Source of the DNA: Rotaria socialis
Taxonomy: Eukaryota; Rotifera; Eurotatoria; Philodinida; Philodinidae
Assembly (NCBI GenBank): GCA_905331475.1
Contig: CAJNYU010003048.1
Span: 62,001 to 126,000, forward strand
Length of the DNA: 64,000 bases
Reading direction: 5' to 3'
In this document: positions 1 to 18,359 of the stretch, piece after piece
Layout of the letters: the number at the start of each line of letters is the position of its first letter
Position numbering within the stretch: the first letter of the stretch is position 1
Notes under the pieces: generated by a model
Told to the model about the DNA's origin: nothing
Database searches by the model: none
What the model saw: only the letters and a program-made list of their open reading frames with translations
Made by a program: the position numbers and the translations under genes

Positions 1-3000
1 AGAAGAATTTTCCTCCATTTTCTTTCTACTTTTTATAGACTTGAATAACTGATAGATGAATCGCAACGTCAGGAAAATGAATGTACTAATAGCAGATTTT
101 ATTCCTATAGTATTCATAATAATTAAATATTTAGAATAAAATAGCTCAAGAATATTCCATGTTGTTTTAGTAGAAAAAATATAAGTAATAAATTGAAATG
201 AAAAAATTCTTTTATCTTTTATACTAGTCATTTGATGTATAGAAGGATTGCTTTAATTCATTTATACAAAATAAATTTTTTATTTACATTATTTTAATGG
301 AATATTTAATATTTGATACGATTGAAAAATAAAATTATAGAATTAATGAAGAAAATTAATGCTACAGAAAACACATCATTACTCGAATAAACAATATTTT
401 TGTGTTTCATTTCTTAGATTTGTTATCCCATTATTGCAAAACATTGTATTTTTATGATAAAATTTGAAAATGAAAACAAAACTACTTTCTAGTTATATAA
501 AGATGATTTGAAGTAAACAATAATTATACATTTTCTACATGAAAATAAGAATTGTTCATCTCTATCAGTCGAAGCTATTATTTATGCTATTAGATTTAAA
601 TGATATATTAACATCCTAAACTTCACCGTTCTGATATGCAATAAAAGTCCAATTGATAGTTAATTTAAAATATTTTAAGCATAGATGCAGCTAATCATTT
701 TTCTAGCATGCTGGTCAAAGAGGTGACGTTCTCCTGAAAATACTTGATTTTCATTAAACCAAATCCAAATGCTGTCTTTCTGAAAGAAAACCGATGGATA
801 GCGTGTTTGGCAGTTACGGAGGTGTTTGCTTTTAAATAAGGAGGTGAAAATATTCGAGAAGTTGCTCTTCGATTAGACGACCAAATATATGCCGATGTTT
901 ATGATAAAATCTTGCTAGATTGTGAAAAATGAACTACTCCAGAAGAAAGTTTCAGCTTCTGAATTTTTCTCAATAATATCTACATTATTTATTTATTCTT
1001 ATAACGATAAATGTACGTGATTAAAATGAAAAATTAGCTATTATTAGATGGTTGTTTATAACATCATCAATGAATTGATTATTATCTGCTGTTTAGTCAA
1101 CACGCAATAAATTTGACAAATAGTATAACTCTTGTATGATATCCATATGTGTGTTTCAAAACAAATAGCGATAGTACTCCATATTTTATCCGATGTGCAG
1201 GATAAGCAATCGATTTACCTACGTAAATCATATAAGTGCTTTCAATGCTGGTTGCTATCATAATATGTACTAAAATATTTGTCCTTCTAAAAATTCATAT
1301 TCATCCAGTCAGTGTTCAAAACTCGTCCCATCGAAAGAGAAAATTTCTACAATGAAACACCGATGCTACTTTTAATTAGATTTACTAATTATTCTAATTG
1401 TTATTCAGATTGACTTTAATGACGTCAGATGGTTCATGAATATGAGAGAATGATAGTGAACTAAAGAAAGCATAGGTAATGTATAGATATTTGCAATACC
1501 GAAATAGTATCATCGAACGAATTCTAGAGTATCTTATAGAGCTCGATACAGTTTGAAAGATATCATAGATGAAACATTTGAAAATGCACAAATTCATTAG
1601 ATAAACGATTGAAACTATTTCTCATAGTCATTAAATTATTGATCAAGTAATACTTTAAAAACAAAGTATAATTTTGCAAGCAGCATGGTTCTTTGGGGAA
1701 AAACAATTTGAAAATTTTTCTGATTGATTTTAATCCTATGAATCCCTGATCAACAAGACTAAAAATTTATGTGAATTAAATGTTTTAAGTTAATTTGTAA
1801 ATTGTTGACCATATATATATATATTCAACTTCTCGTCAAAAACAAAGTGACGAATGAAAGTCTTGGTTTCGAATGGCAAATTATTTATTTAACTACACTG
1901 ATTATATTATAAATCATATGAATACTTTATTTTTAAGAAAAAATTTAAAAAAAAGATACTGATTTCATCGATCATTGCTTTCTTTTCGATGCAAATCAAA
2001 CCATCGATTTCAACCAATAGGTATGTAAGAATAGTTTATAATTGGAACATTGATTTCTATTATTAAATATAAATAAATCACACGTTTAACTGTGGTATTT
2101 CTAGCTCGTTGGTCAATCAATCTGGAATCAATGCATATTGATATAGAATGATTTATGTATCATTATAGACACTTATTAATCATTAGATAAAAGTTAAGAA
2201 TGAAATCCTAGAAAAATAAAATAGACCATTCTACCTATCAATATCCATATATGAGATTCGCTCTCACTTATTTTACCAATAAATTCTTTGAATACTATTC
2301 ACACATCTGATACAACTATTTACACTAATTAGAAATTGACTTTCGCTCATTTGGTTTTCAGTATTATTATTATTATTCATTTTTCTGTTCTTGAATACAT
2401 ACTATCGATTAGCGTTGACATTTTTCTTGCACGTTCAAAGTCTCTGTTTAATAAAAAAAATTATCTACTCAATGATACTCAATTATATGTATCAGTTCTA
2501 CTGGTTAATTATATGTCAACCATAGAAAAGTCTATAGATACTGGATACATATAGTATACAATCTGGAGATGCATTATCAATAGACTAATAATTTCTCAAA
2601 TTAGTAGTAAGATTTGGGATTCTATGTTAACGAGTTTTTCTTATGGAAAGATATTCTAAGCTTTTTTCCTACCTATTGATAATCAAAAGAACATCAAGAA
2701 TATGTTCTATTTCCTACTGCTTTTTTGCTCGTTTACCGACTCTAATGAGAATTGACGTACAACGATGATATGCGTAAAAGTATATACGTATACAAATATA
2801 TGTGCAGCTGCATCTTCCATATAACTGATATACGTAAAAATAGACGCAATGTAGTAAACGACAGTTGTCCCTGAAGCTTGCTTGTCAATAGTCCTTTTGT
2901 CAGCATGTATCTATCATAACTGCCTGCGTTAAATACAATAGATATTCTCTTGTCTTTTTTGTTGTCTCTTGGTTTCCCATTTTGGTGGCCCATTTATCTT

Positions 3001-6000
3001 CATCAATAATATATACGATATACTCAACAATAAAAAAATGTCCTTTGGTGTTTGTAAACATTATATTTTTGTCTCAATAGACTGCATTGAAAATACAATA
3101 GAACATTTTTTTCACTTCTTTCTTGTCTCTGTCTATTTAAAGAAAAATAAACTATTTTTGAATGATGTTCAACTTTTTTAAGAATGGTACTTGAAATTTT
3201 CTCTCTCACTAAAATACAAGAAGAGAAGTTTTCTATCAGAAAAAAACTTTTTATTAAAATATTTTTCTTTCATTATACAATCTATTGAGCAAATGAATAC
3301 TGAAGACAAAGTTGGTGGAATGTGCATAAAGAAAAAACTGAATATACTTCTTTTTCACGAAGAACAGACAGCTGTTACAACGCTTTTTCTCTTTTTTCCC
3401 TGCTTCGAGCCACCATACGTGATATGTAGGTCATGAATCGATACTTGATCTTAGATTTCTATATACTCAAATAATGCTAGTGTAGCAATCAATCCATTGA
3501 TTCACCTAAATTCATAATTTTCTCCTGTCTTTCTGAGGAATATTTTTTTCCGAAGCTTTTACGTCAAGAATCACAGAGAAAAGGTACGGTACCGCTTTAT
3601 GGGCTTTTCCTTCTTCTGTTTTTCCTCAACAGAGTTCTATTATTTCTTCTTATTCTTTTCCTCCTTCACTTGTTCGTTTTTTCTCGTTTATTTTCCTATC
3701 AATTCTTTTTTTTTGTCGTTTTCTTTCCAACAATACTTCTATGAGTTTACCATATATCTGCCTTTCAATCGCTTCTATAGTTTCTATAAAACTTGTGACA
3801 CATATTTATACATCTAGTTTATTGATTTTTCGAGAAAAATCATTCATCATTTGCCTTCTTATTCAAGTATGTCGATAGCTAACATAATGGTATTTAAACA
3901 TCAACATAAACTGCGGACCTCTCCTGTAAACAGATAGAGCTATGAAATAATAAGAGAGACCCAATATGCCTATTTATATGAAAATATTTCCTGTTACTTG
4001 AGAAATACATTCCTTATTTTGCATTCAAACATAAAGTGAATGATAATAAAACTAATAAAAATAAAAACAACGAAATCGTTCGTGTATTAGCTTTTTTAAA
4101 TCAAAATAGATGCCATCGCCTTGCGTCGCCTTCTGCCTTTATTATCGGTGTGCGTGTTTTTTAATCTAATCACATATAGGCGAAACGCAATGCGTACTCG
4201 CGTCAGTCTTTGTAGTTGATGATGGTAAACGGAATAGGCAACAACAATGCAATAGCGCTCGATGGTGCAATCACAATATAAGAGAAAGCAGTCAGTTTGC
4301 GCTTGGATAAGACGAAGCAACGACAACATCAAGGAAAGCGAGAGAGACAGAAAGAACTTTTTTTTCCTTTCCTAGCATCGTCAAGCATCTTTTGTTCTGT
4401 CCGCGGAACGAAAGGGTCTCAATGTATTCCTCCTCCTTCTCGCGATCTTGTGTACGTCGCCGTTGTTATTATGTAGTCGCAGTGGCCCACATTCATTCTC
4501 GTTTGCAAGGCAATGCCTGTTGTCTACGCGAGTGCGCGGCTCCCTTGTTGAGTAAGTTGTTGTATTTCTTTTCTTGCGTTCTGTCTTTCTCTTCTTCTTT
4601 TTTTCCGCGCTTCTCTTTTCTTTTTTTTTACTATTTGCGTTATAACTACCATGTATGAGTATGTGGGTATGTGTGGTTGCAACAGCAGCATCAATTCGGT
4701 TTTGTTACTGGACGCCCACTCAACGACGACGAAGAGAAAAAGTATAGTACATATATATATATATATATATACGCACGACCAAATGAGAAAAAAGGCCAGT
4801 CTATGTGATAACTGTTTAATTTTTTTCTCTATAACACTATCAACTACCGTGCTAGAGTTAGTATCTTTTTTTTTCAAACAAAATGGTAAACGCATGGAGT
4901 AAGATTCGAATTATTTGTGTTTAAATGAATTAATTCATAGGAACATTTTTAGCAATATTTTTAATATTACATTATATGCTAACGATATTATAGCAAAGAG
5001 AAAAAAGGTTGCCCTCATCAGTTCAACAAACATCATGTCTTAGCTCAATATCAATATAAAGGTCAATCCTTGTCTATTACGCCATACCATTGATTCATTT
5101 ATTGATCGAAAAATCAATCAAAATGCATTCAAATATATATTCATATTCATATACATATGGGTATATGGTTCACTCATCTCGATTACATTAGTCTTTTATT
5201 ATCGTATACTTGACGAAATATTAGAGGGTGATTATATTCGTTCTTTTGTAGATTCTTTTTCATTTTTTTTCCATCTATCACCGACCTTCATTCACCTGGT
5301 AGTGATGGTAGACCGATAAGCGAGAGGGAGAGAAGGAGAAAAAATATATAGGAGAAACTAAGATAAAATTGCAGCTGACGCATGCGTCTGCAATGGCCTT
5401 GCATATAGTTTGGATTTTTCATCGTGCGATCGTCACATTAAATTCGTTTTTCGTCATCATATAGACCTTCTTTTCATTCTCCACTAGAACCATCCATATC
5501 GATTCTCCGTTTTCTTTTTGCTTTGCTAGACGCCCAGTACTCCTTCGTGTCTTTCTATTCGCTTCTCTTCTCTTCCCTATTTATTATTATTATTATTTTT
5601 TATTATTCTCTCTGCTCTATCGGTAACGACACAACAACAGCGTCGTTTTTATCTAGACTTCTAGCGAAGGTATACGATTTTAGAAGGTTGATGACATGGC
5701 ATACGTAAATGTGCACATATTGATAAAGAACATCGGCATCCATCATGCTAAATAATAAAAAAGCAGCTGATGAGCAGTTGGGTCCTTCACTATTTCATCG
5801 CTTTGGCGCCAGTCGAAGCTAATCGAACTACTATCGACGATCAGTTGATTGACACGTAAGAGTAATGTAAGCTTATGTACAACCGATTTGTATAAAAGTG
5901 TACTACCAATGCTACTATCTTTATTAGCTACTATCGTATTTTCTATAAATACTATCTATGGCATTTGTGATTCTACGAATAAAATGGTAGTAAATGAGAA

Positions 6001-6882
6001 AAGTAAGTATCAGTTATATTTCCAAAACAGAAAAACTTCTTTAGAAAAAATATAATAATCTGCCGATATGTTGTCTTGAATCTGACTAGTTTTGCAATCT
6101 GCTCGATACCAGAGTGCAGGTGCTGACTTTTCAGATACCTGACGTATATCGGAAACGACGATTAAATCAATTTCTATTCATTTATTGCAAGGTATATCTC
6201 TACAGTTTTTTTTTATTGTTTCAATTTCGCAAGATTGTGTTCTGTATTTTTATGATTATTATTTTGAAATAAAATATTCACTGATTACTGTAATAGTCAG
6301 AAAAGAAAACAAGACCATAAATAAAAGTGAAAAGTTGCATTTGTAGAAAGCAATATTTTAAATAGGAGTTCGTCGATCAAAATTCAATATCAATATATAC
6401 GTTTTATAACATTTATTAATCCGATGATAAGTGTCGCCATCGTAGTCGCTATTAAATTTTATTATATTTATTTTTGTAAATCCTTTGCATTTAGACAATA
6501 TCAAATATCAAGCTGAATCGGATAAATCGGATGGAGTAAATAATAAATTTCTTTCATAAAGATAAAAAAGTCATTGACATACTGATTTATTAGTTGAATG
6601 AATAGACAAAAAATAAAAAAAATGTTTGTTAAAACACCAGCGAATCACATTGCATATATGAATCATCCCGTTTATTTCTAATTCTAATTGATAAAAATTG
6701 ATAGAAGTAAAGGACGTCAGCTGCATCGCTACAATCAACGCTATTTGAATGCGTCAATTAAATACAACATTGATTGTTGCGACCCAATTGACAGTTTAAC
6801 TAGACATTCATTTTTCTCCACACATTTGATTACTTTCATTCGTTATTTAGTGTGTATACAATAAGATTGATCTAGTTTTACC
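1..6882. other. gene-poor left flank
   Basis: No open frame here is long enough or similar enough to a known family to call a gene. The stretch is AT-rich with T-rich tracts near 3600-3800 and two less AT-rich patches (about 4100-4600 and 5280-5830) that resemble promoter or 5' leader DNA more than coding DNA. A TA dinucleotide run lies at 4750-4772. A short coding-like frame with in-frame stops occurs near 790-960 (see findings). Exons of a gene lying outside the window cannot be excluded. Confidence 0.5.
4750..4772. repeat. (AT)n microsatellite
   Basis: An uninterrupted alternating AT run of about 11 units in intergenic DNA. Similar shorter TA runs occur near 1812, 12190, 47078 and 57942. 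Confidence 0.9.
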
Positions 6883-9800
6883 ATGGTCTTTTTGATTTCG
6901 ACTCTCGAAGAATGTTTTTCATTTCTCGATAAAATCGAGCCAAATATTTTATTCTATGGATTATTATCTTTTACATTGATTGTTTCGATTTGGGAACATT
7001 ATCTTTCATATCGACAAGTATATTAAAATATTTTTCGAATTAAAATTTTGTTCATTTATTCTTTATTTGTCTTGAATTCAAATAGTATTGCAATTATAAA
7101 CGTCATCAAACTGTACCAGATGAGTTAGCTGATGTAATGACGAATCAAGAATTGGATAAAGCACGTTCATATGCCATTGATAAAATGCGTTATAATGAAA
7201 TTCACTCAATTTTCAACGAAGTTGAATCAACAGTAAAAATTATTGCTATATTTTTATGTATTATTGATCGCTTTTTTTCCCTTTTTCTGTCATAGGTTCT
7301 ATTATTAATTGGTATTTTGCCATGGTTATGGTCAACATCAGGAAATATACTTTTGAAATATGATTACAATAATCATGAAATATTACAATCAGCACTTTTC
7401 CTTAGTATAACTATGATTTATTCTACAATAAGTGGCGTTCCATGGTCATATTATTATCATTTTGTTCTTGAAGAAAAGCATGGATTTAATAAACAAGTTC
7501 GTTAAATTTTACAAAAAAACTAATCGTATTCGATTAAAGTCTTTCGATTTATTTAGACAATTGGATTTTTTATTAAAGATACGATCAAAAAATTACTTCT
7601 TACATTCGTATTAACATTACCAATTTTTTCTCTTTTAATTAAAATAATCCAAATAGGTGGAGATTATTTTTTTGTTTATGCATGGCTTTTCATTACAATT
7701 ATGTCACTGGTAATTATATTTGATAAATCACCATCATAATAAAAATAGAAAATATATTTTTGTTTATATAATTTAGATTATTGCATTTATTTATCCAAAC
7801 TATATTGCACCATTGTTTGATCGTTATGATCCATTACGCGAAGGAGAATTGCGTTCAAGTATTGAAAAACTTGCAGAGAAAATAAAATTTCCACTTGCTA
7901 AAATCTATGTTGTCGAGGGTTAGTTGTCGTTATTTTAAAAATTTTAAATTATATCAATTTACTGTAAAATATTAAGCCTTTTCATGCTGGGAAAAGTTAA
8001 AATATATTAAAATATTGTAGTCAATACGGAATCTCTCGCATTCGAAAACAAATGCTTTTGTACATAAGATATCACGAAATGAGATTTTAATTTTAAACAT
8101 AGAAAATAGTGAGAAACACTGTATAGATTTTTTTTTATCGAGTTTCAATCATTGACTGTCAACGTTACTGGTTTCATAATAGAATATTTTTCATGAATGA
8201 TCTTATTCGAGTTTGATTGAGAAAGTAGTCTCGTACTAAAGAACCAGTACAACTATTTATTCGAGTAGCTGTAACAGAAGTCACACTAATATTTCTTCTG
8301 AGAAATGTACATAAAGGTTAAAGAATATTTTATTTTATTTTTAAATTTAAGGTTCGGCAAGATCAGCTCATTCAAATGCTTATTTTTATGGATTTTTTAA
8401 AGCAAAACGCATCGTTCTTTATGATACACTTATTAAAGGATATAGTCTTCATAAGGATGAAGATAAAACTGATAAAGGAAATAAATTAGATGAAACAAAA
8501 TCAGAAAAAAATGAAGAAGAAACTAAACCAATTGAAACTAGCAAATTGGAAACCGAAGACAATACGTTGACTCATCGTAAAATTAGTGATGATAAGAAAA
8601 ATACAGTTGATGAAGATCAAAAAACAGCAAAGGAAAAAACTAGTACAGGCTGTGAATCTGATGAAGTTCTTGCTGTATTATGTCACGAATTTGGGCATTG
8701 GTTTCTTAGTCATAATCTTGTCAATCTATGTATTTCATTCGTACGTATACTTTATTTTCGTAAATATCTTTGTTTTTAGATAAATAATATATTTTTCCTC
8801 TTTTGAATATCTTTGTTATACTTTAACTAAAAAAGTAAACTTTCTAGTTAAACTTCGACGCAATCCTCTGGAAGTATGAGATTTCCGATTAGATCTTTTA
8901 TGAGCAATGATACAATCGACTGATAGCAAAGTATTCAAGCGCTATGAACGTCATATGAGATCCCTAGGAATCTTGTGGAGTTGCATACGAGTTTGTTCTT
9001 TTTCTCATTGAAGGGATTTATGCAACCTACAAACTAATGAAACGGTTAGAATCCATTCGCAAATAGTTTCATCCGCTCCACTTGAAAGTATTGATTCAAA
9101 GAGGATAAGTTTTGCGAGATTAATTAATTGTGATGTTTGTTCTCTAGTTCAAAGAGAAGGATGAAAACTTTCAGACTTACATAAATTGATACACGCTAGA
9201 TTTCACAGTTCTATAATACAATCGCCATATTCTAAGAGTTTTTCGAATATCAAAAATAATATTTTTGTTATTCTATCTGATTTGATATAATTCTCTGCTA
9301 GATGCTGCTGTTGCCAACAATTCCCTATCCATTTAGTTAACCTTTGTTAAAGTACGTACATATATGAATAGTCAACTATTCGGACAGAAACATATTCGAA
9401 AATGGTTTTATATACTCAAGTTCATAGAAATTTGAACATCGATTATTTCATTGGAGTAGCGGTCGACTTTTATTAACAAATGATACTGTTGAAATGAAAA
9501 AGCTGAAAACAATTGAATTTTCTTTACCCTCTTGATCAACAGATGAAGTCCTTCTTATAACAATTAGTTTTAGTTCATGTTTTTATACTAATACCAAAGT
9601 ATTAGTCTTATGTACTTTTCATTAAAAGCAGTAGACAGTAATATAGTGCTATGTAAACTATAGTTCACTATACTTCGAATTCATTGAACAACTCTTTTGT
9701 TTTTCTAATTTCAAGGTCAATTTGTTCTTGGTATTTTCTATATTTGCTGCTTTATTCAAACGTACCATTCTGTATGAAGCATTTGCTTTTACGCAAACAC

Positions 9801-10156
9801 GTCCAATTCTAATTGGTCTACTAATCATTTTTCAATATGTTTTATCACCGTATTTCGAAGTAAGAAAAATAGAGCAAATGAAAACTTTTCGAATGTTACC
9901 CAATTTTGTGTTGTGATTTTTTTCTTGAAAGGTGTTTTCATTTGCTTTAACTGCATTATCACGTCGTTTTGAATTTCAAGCTGATCATTTTGCTGTTAAA
10001 CTTGGACATGGTGATCAATTAGGTCGTGCATTGAAAAAACTTGAAAAGGATAATATGTCATATCCATTCTCAGATAAACTTTATGCTACATATCATTATT
10101 CACATCCGACATTACTTGAACGTCTTAAAGCCGTTAAATCCATGAAACAAAAATAA
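6883..10156 (+). CDS. ZMPSTE24: CAAX prenyl protease 1 (STE24/ZMPSTE24)
   Basis: Integral ER/inner nuclear membrane zinc metalloprotease that removes the C-terminal tripeptide of prenylated CAAX proteins (lamin A or a-factor maturation in known relatives). Eight exons: 6883-7017, 7086-7232, 7296-7496, 7557-7709, 7777-7918, 8352-8740, 9716-9859, 9932-10156; all junctions are GT-AG, frames join without a break and give 511 residues (human about 475). Seen: an N-terminal membrane segment, the HEXXH zinc motif as HEFGHW at the end of exon 6, and the family block [11 protein letters not shown] with the third zinc ligand region in exon 8. The start is the first ATG of the frame (CCATGG context). 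Odd: a Lys/Glu-rich insertion of roughly 60 residues just before HEFGH in exon 6. A candidate AATAAA lies about 30 bases after the stop. Confidence 0.95.
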
Positions 10157-11067
10157 AACTCTTTTGTTTTTATTTGATTTTAAAAAAGAATAAAAAACAA
10201 GATTTTTCTTCATATTCAAACCTCATAGTCATTTGAAATGTATGAGGATAAAATGTAGACTTCATCTTATGATAATTTTCAACGAATAAATCTATTTGAA
10301 AATTAAATTGTTTTCGAGAATATTTTTTATTATAAATTTGATATACAGGAATATAGATCAGTAGGAAAATATTTCTTCACATCGTTTATTATAAGATATA
10401 ATAGATAGTTTTCTGATATCCAGTGAATAAACTATTGGATTAGCACAAAATAAAATATGATAAATTTTAAAAGAGTATATCGATTATTAGAGTTTGCATG
10501 TCTTCGAATAGATTATTATTTATTTATGTATAATATGTATGTTTTGACTTACGTAAAACAAGAAAATACGAATCACCATGCAACATCATTTGGAGAATAA
10601 TTACCTTTATAAGAAATTTCAATTACAATATTAATTTTCATATTAAAAAAATCAAATGCCAGATATATATACATATATATATTGAAAGAAAGTAGTGAGT
10701 ATTCGAGTATATATATTTTTTTCCTTTATTTATTTTAGATCTAAATACATTGCGATGATATGAACAAGAAATTGATTATATTAGTCAAAAGAATTGCAAA
10801 TAGAAAATAGAAAATGTTTTTGATCGTTTACAATTTTATTTAAATCGCTTATCATTATTTAAACAACAACTACATTTTTGAACCAACAGAAATTTCATAT
10901 TCAAAAATTACGTAAATAAATAAATTAGCTAATTCAATAAATTCCTATCTAATAAGTATTGCGTATTTTGTACTCTAACTCCTGATAGGTTGCAATAGAA
11001 ATTCTAAGAAAACAATTCAATCTCGTGTTCTATTATTTATTTTTCTTATCTAACCTGAGTAGAAGTA
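10157..11067. other. intergenic, with a coding-like decayed stretch
   Basis: AT-rich spacer between ZMPSTE24 and the syntaxin gene. It holds the ZMPSTE24 3' end signals and, at about 10738-10914, a frame that reads like a helical protein but has in-frame stops (listed separately). Nothing else recognised. Confidence 0.5.
10738..10914 (+). pseudogene. possible decayed exon upstream of STX17-like gene
   Basis: After a plausible acceptor (TATTTTAG) one frame reads as a helical, charged peptide (for example NVFDRLQFYLNRLSLF) interrupted by three stop codons. It could be a dead exon of the neighbouring syntaxin gene, whose N-terminal part is shorter than usual, or simply chance in AT-rich DNA. 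No family was recognised. Confidence 0.2.
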
Positions 11068-11905
11068 ATGCAACTCATATATGACAATTTAGCAAAAGGT
11101 GAAAAAACCCAACTAAATTAGTAAATATAAATTGCTATTGTATTTCTAATACTTCAGCTTTGATCTTTCATGATTGACCGATGAGAGAGTTAGGCAGAAA
11201 ATATTCTTGTTTTTATTATTTATTTCAGATGAAATCCATACCATTAGTCATAATCTAGCAAAACATATTGCTATTATTAAACAGTTACATTCACAATCAA
11301 ACGAAAACCAACGTTTAAAACTCGCTCATCATATTCATCTTCTTCGTATTAAAATCGGCGGTCAAATGACTTCGCTTGATAGACTTCAGGAAGAGCTGCT
11401 ATTTTCTTCCCTTACCGAGAATAATTCTTCATTGAATGAAATTGATCAGAATGATTCACAACATAGTCCAACATCGAACGAATTTCGCCATCGACAAATT
11501 ACAACAAATCGTCTCAATGATTCATATGATTTACTCGAACAAGATTTAGCTTATTTACATGAAGCAATCGATGAAGTTAATACAATTATTAAACAACAAA
11601 ATCAAAAACTACTTTCAAAAACTGAACATGTTCAAAATAACGCAGAAGATCCTAGCCATAATACATCGTCATTGATTCAAAAGGTCATGCAAAGTAGATA
11701 TTTTGCATTAGTATCAGGTGCTGTAATAGGTGCTAGTCTTGGTGGACCAGTTGGGTTTATGGTGGGTGCTAAAGTTGGTGCATTGGTTACACTGAGTGGC
11801 TCAGCTGTCGGTGCCCTCTCATTGAATATTATGCGACAAAAAGTATTGGATAATAATGAATCTCAAAATAATGATTGTGTTACATATAATCAAGCCATGC
11901 TTTAA
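11068..11905 (+). CDS. STX17: syntaxin-17-like Qa-SNARE
   Basis: Syntaxin 17 is the autophagosomal SNARE that drives fusion with lysosomes and also acts at ER-mitochondria contacts. The large exon (11229-11905) is clear; the short first exon (11068-11098, MQLIYDNLAK) is chosen because it gives an ATG and the required phase-1 donor, so it is tentative. Total about 235 residues against about 300 in vertebrates. Seen: a helical N-terminal part, a SNARE-like heptad stretch (residues about 130-180, containing IDEVNTIIKQQNQ), then two adjacent hydrophobic segments rich in Gly/Ala (GAVIGASLGGPVGFMVGAKV and following), the glycine-zipper hairpin anchor typical of syntaxin 17 and not of other syntaxins. 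A polar tail of about 25 residues follows. Missing: the first 50-70 residues expected of the family, or they lie in exons not recognised. Confidence 0.75.
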
Positions 11906-13344
11906 TTTTAGACAGACTATTTTTGTTTCTATAAAAACGCAAAAAAGGAATCAGCTGGTTGAGTGCTTTTTTTTGTATAACTTATTTTCAATGGAATTGT
12001 ACATACAGTGTGATATCTAAATGTGATTTCGTTTTATTCCAATTCAATTTTATATAGCTATCCTTTTTTTCAGTCACATTATGAGTATAATAAAAAGTAT
12101 TCATTTTCACAAAAACGATATTTTTCTAATCGTAACTTCAAAGATTATTCAAATTTCTTGATTTAACAGTAAAATACTAGATTTAAATAATATATATATA
12201 TATATACATATCAAAATGCCATAAAAAATTAACTTAGCAAAGACTTCCTCACAGACTACCAATCTTTATTGAAACGATTCAAATTTGGTTTCCCTACTGG
12301 ACAAGAGGAAATTCTTGGTTCTAATTCTGAAAATGTTCTCTAATGAATACGTAGGAAAAATTGAAATCCATCTTCTTCATCATGAAATTTTACAATAGGG
12401 AACACTAATTTTGATGCTGCTGAAATACTACGTTTAGTTTTAGAATATTACTGCTCACTAATTATTTTTGTTTTGAAGGCGTATTTAAAAAGTTTGCTGT
12501 TCTTTTTTTCTTTTATGCGAATTGAACAAGAGTTAATGATTCACTGTACACATTGATATGTAGATAGAAATGCTCATTTGACACAAATATTTCTTCCTGT
12601 TATAATTCAATCAAGTGATGCACTGCACTGTCTACGTGTCGTGCTTCTTAATATTATTGATCTCGTTGTTTCGAGAACAAACTTCTTTCAGTCATGATTC
12701 AACATGTTAGACATCTATGGGTTTACTGGCCAGATCGTTGGCGATGAGAAGAAAAAGAAATCGCTAGAGAGAGAGAGAAGAAGAAGAAGAAAAAGGCAAT
12801 CAACATGTCTGTCTGTTTGTTGCCATCGTGAACGCAGCAACCAAACAAACATCTAAAATGTATTGTGTTGCCGGCCACATCGGTTGTCTCCTGGGTTACT
12901 TTCTATGCATTTTTTCTATTCTTCTTCTTCTCCTCTCTCACAACAGCCACGTCCGTCCGTCTGCAACTTTTCCTGCTGCTACGATGGTGATGTTATATGT
13001 GCGCATTTAGTCTCTCTTTTCTTTTTTTTTTCGATTCAGTCGTCGTTGCCGACGTCCTCTAACAACGCACACACAACATACTCTTTCCATACACACATCC
13101 ACTTCATCTTTTCTCTCGTTTTCTCTTTTTTTTCTCGCTTGCTATTTAAAAGGAGAAACTCAGTCCAACGTTGCCTCTCATTCTTTTCTGTAGACGTGTA
13201 AATTCGCTCGTCATCATCGTCATTCGTCGTTAAATCTATATCCATACATATTTTTGAACATTTATTAATCGAAAAAAAACAAAGTAAAATTTGTTAAACA
13301 ATAAAAACAATTAACAAAAAAAATGAATCATTTTTGTTTCATAG
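11906..13344. other. intergenic; upstream region of alpha-tubulin
   Basis: The left part is AT-rich with a TA run near 12190. From about 12700 the strand becomes purine- then pyrimidine-rich and less AT-rich, as expected of a strong promoter and leader for tubulin. No coding frame supported. Confidence 0.55.
13144..13153 (+). promoter_or_regulatory. candidate TATA box of alpha-tubulin
   Basis: TATTTAAAAG lies 192 bases before the ATG, followed about 25-30 bases later by a CTCAGTCC initiator-like sequence. The ATG is itself directly preceded by TTTCATAG, which looks like a splice acceptor, so a 5' leader intron or spliced-leader addition is likely. Position is inferred from sequence only. Confidence 0.4.
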
Positions 13345-17916
<4,572 letters not shown>

Positions 17917-18171
17917 TCATTTAATGAGTTACAAAATTAATGTCAAACTTGTAATAAGTTACAAGAAATATATTTCAGATTCATGCGTAGAATAGTGTCA
18001 GATAAATATGCTTGCTGATTTTCTTACTGTCTACAAGATATTAAAAACGAATAAAACAAAACAAAGGTGAAAAAATATTTATATTCACTATTTATTTTTA
18101 TTTTTAACTCATGATGTTAATTGTTTGGCGCTTTGGGATAAGTTTTGATGATTTACGTTTTAGCTTGAAAT

Positions 18172-18251
18172 AGAAGAGCCTATTGCATAATCGCTATAAG
18201 AATAAGATATGAAATACAGTTTAGTTACTTCTACGATTCCATTGTTGGTAT
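18172..18251 (+). repeat. exact 80-base repeat, copy 2
   Basis: Exact copy of 16321-16400. Its identity to the other copy stops at the ambiguous base N and the C run, which suggests a read or contig end placed here during assembly rather than a biological duplication. Confidence 0.9.

Positions 18252-18359
<108 letters not shown>

Noticed and set aside
3599-3817. Phe/Ser-rich plus-strand frame
   Set aside because: It is only a T-rich tract translated; no start context, homology or codon pattern.
4392-4902. Overlapping frames on both strands in a GC-richer patch
   Set aside because: Low-complexity Ser/Arg/Phe readings with no family likeness; more like promoter or leader DNA.
5748-5822. Short ATG frame (MLNNKKAADEQLGPSLFHRF) ending at a stop
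   Set aside because: Only 25 codons, no splice partner or match found.
12863-13245. Frames on both strands before alpha-tubulin
   Set aside because: CT-rich promoter/leader sequence; no conservation recognised.
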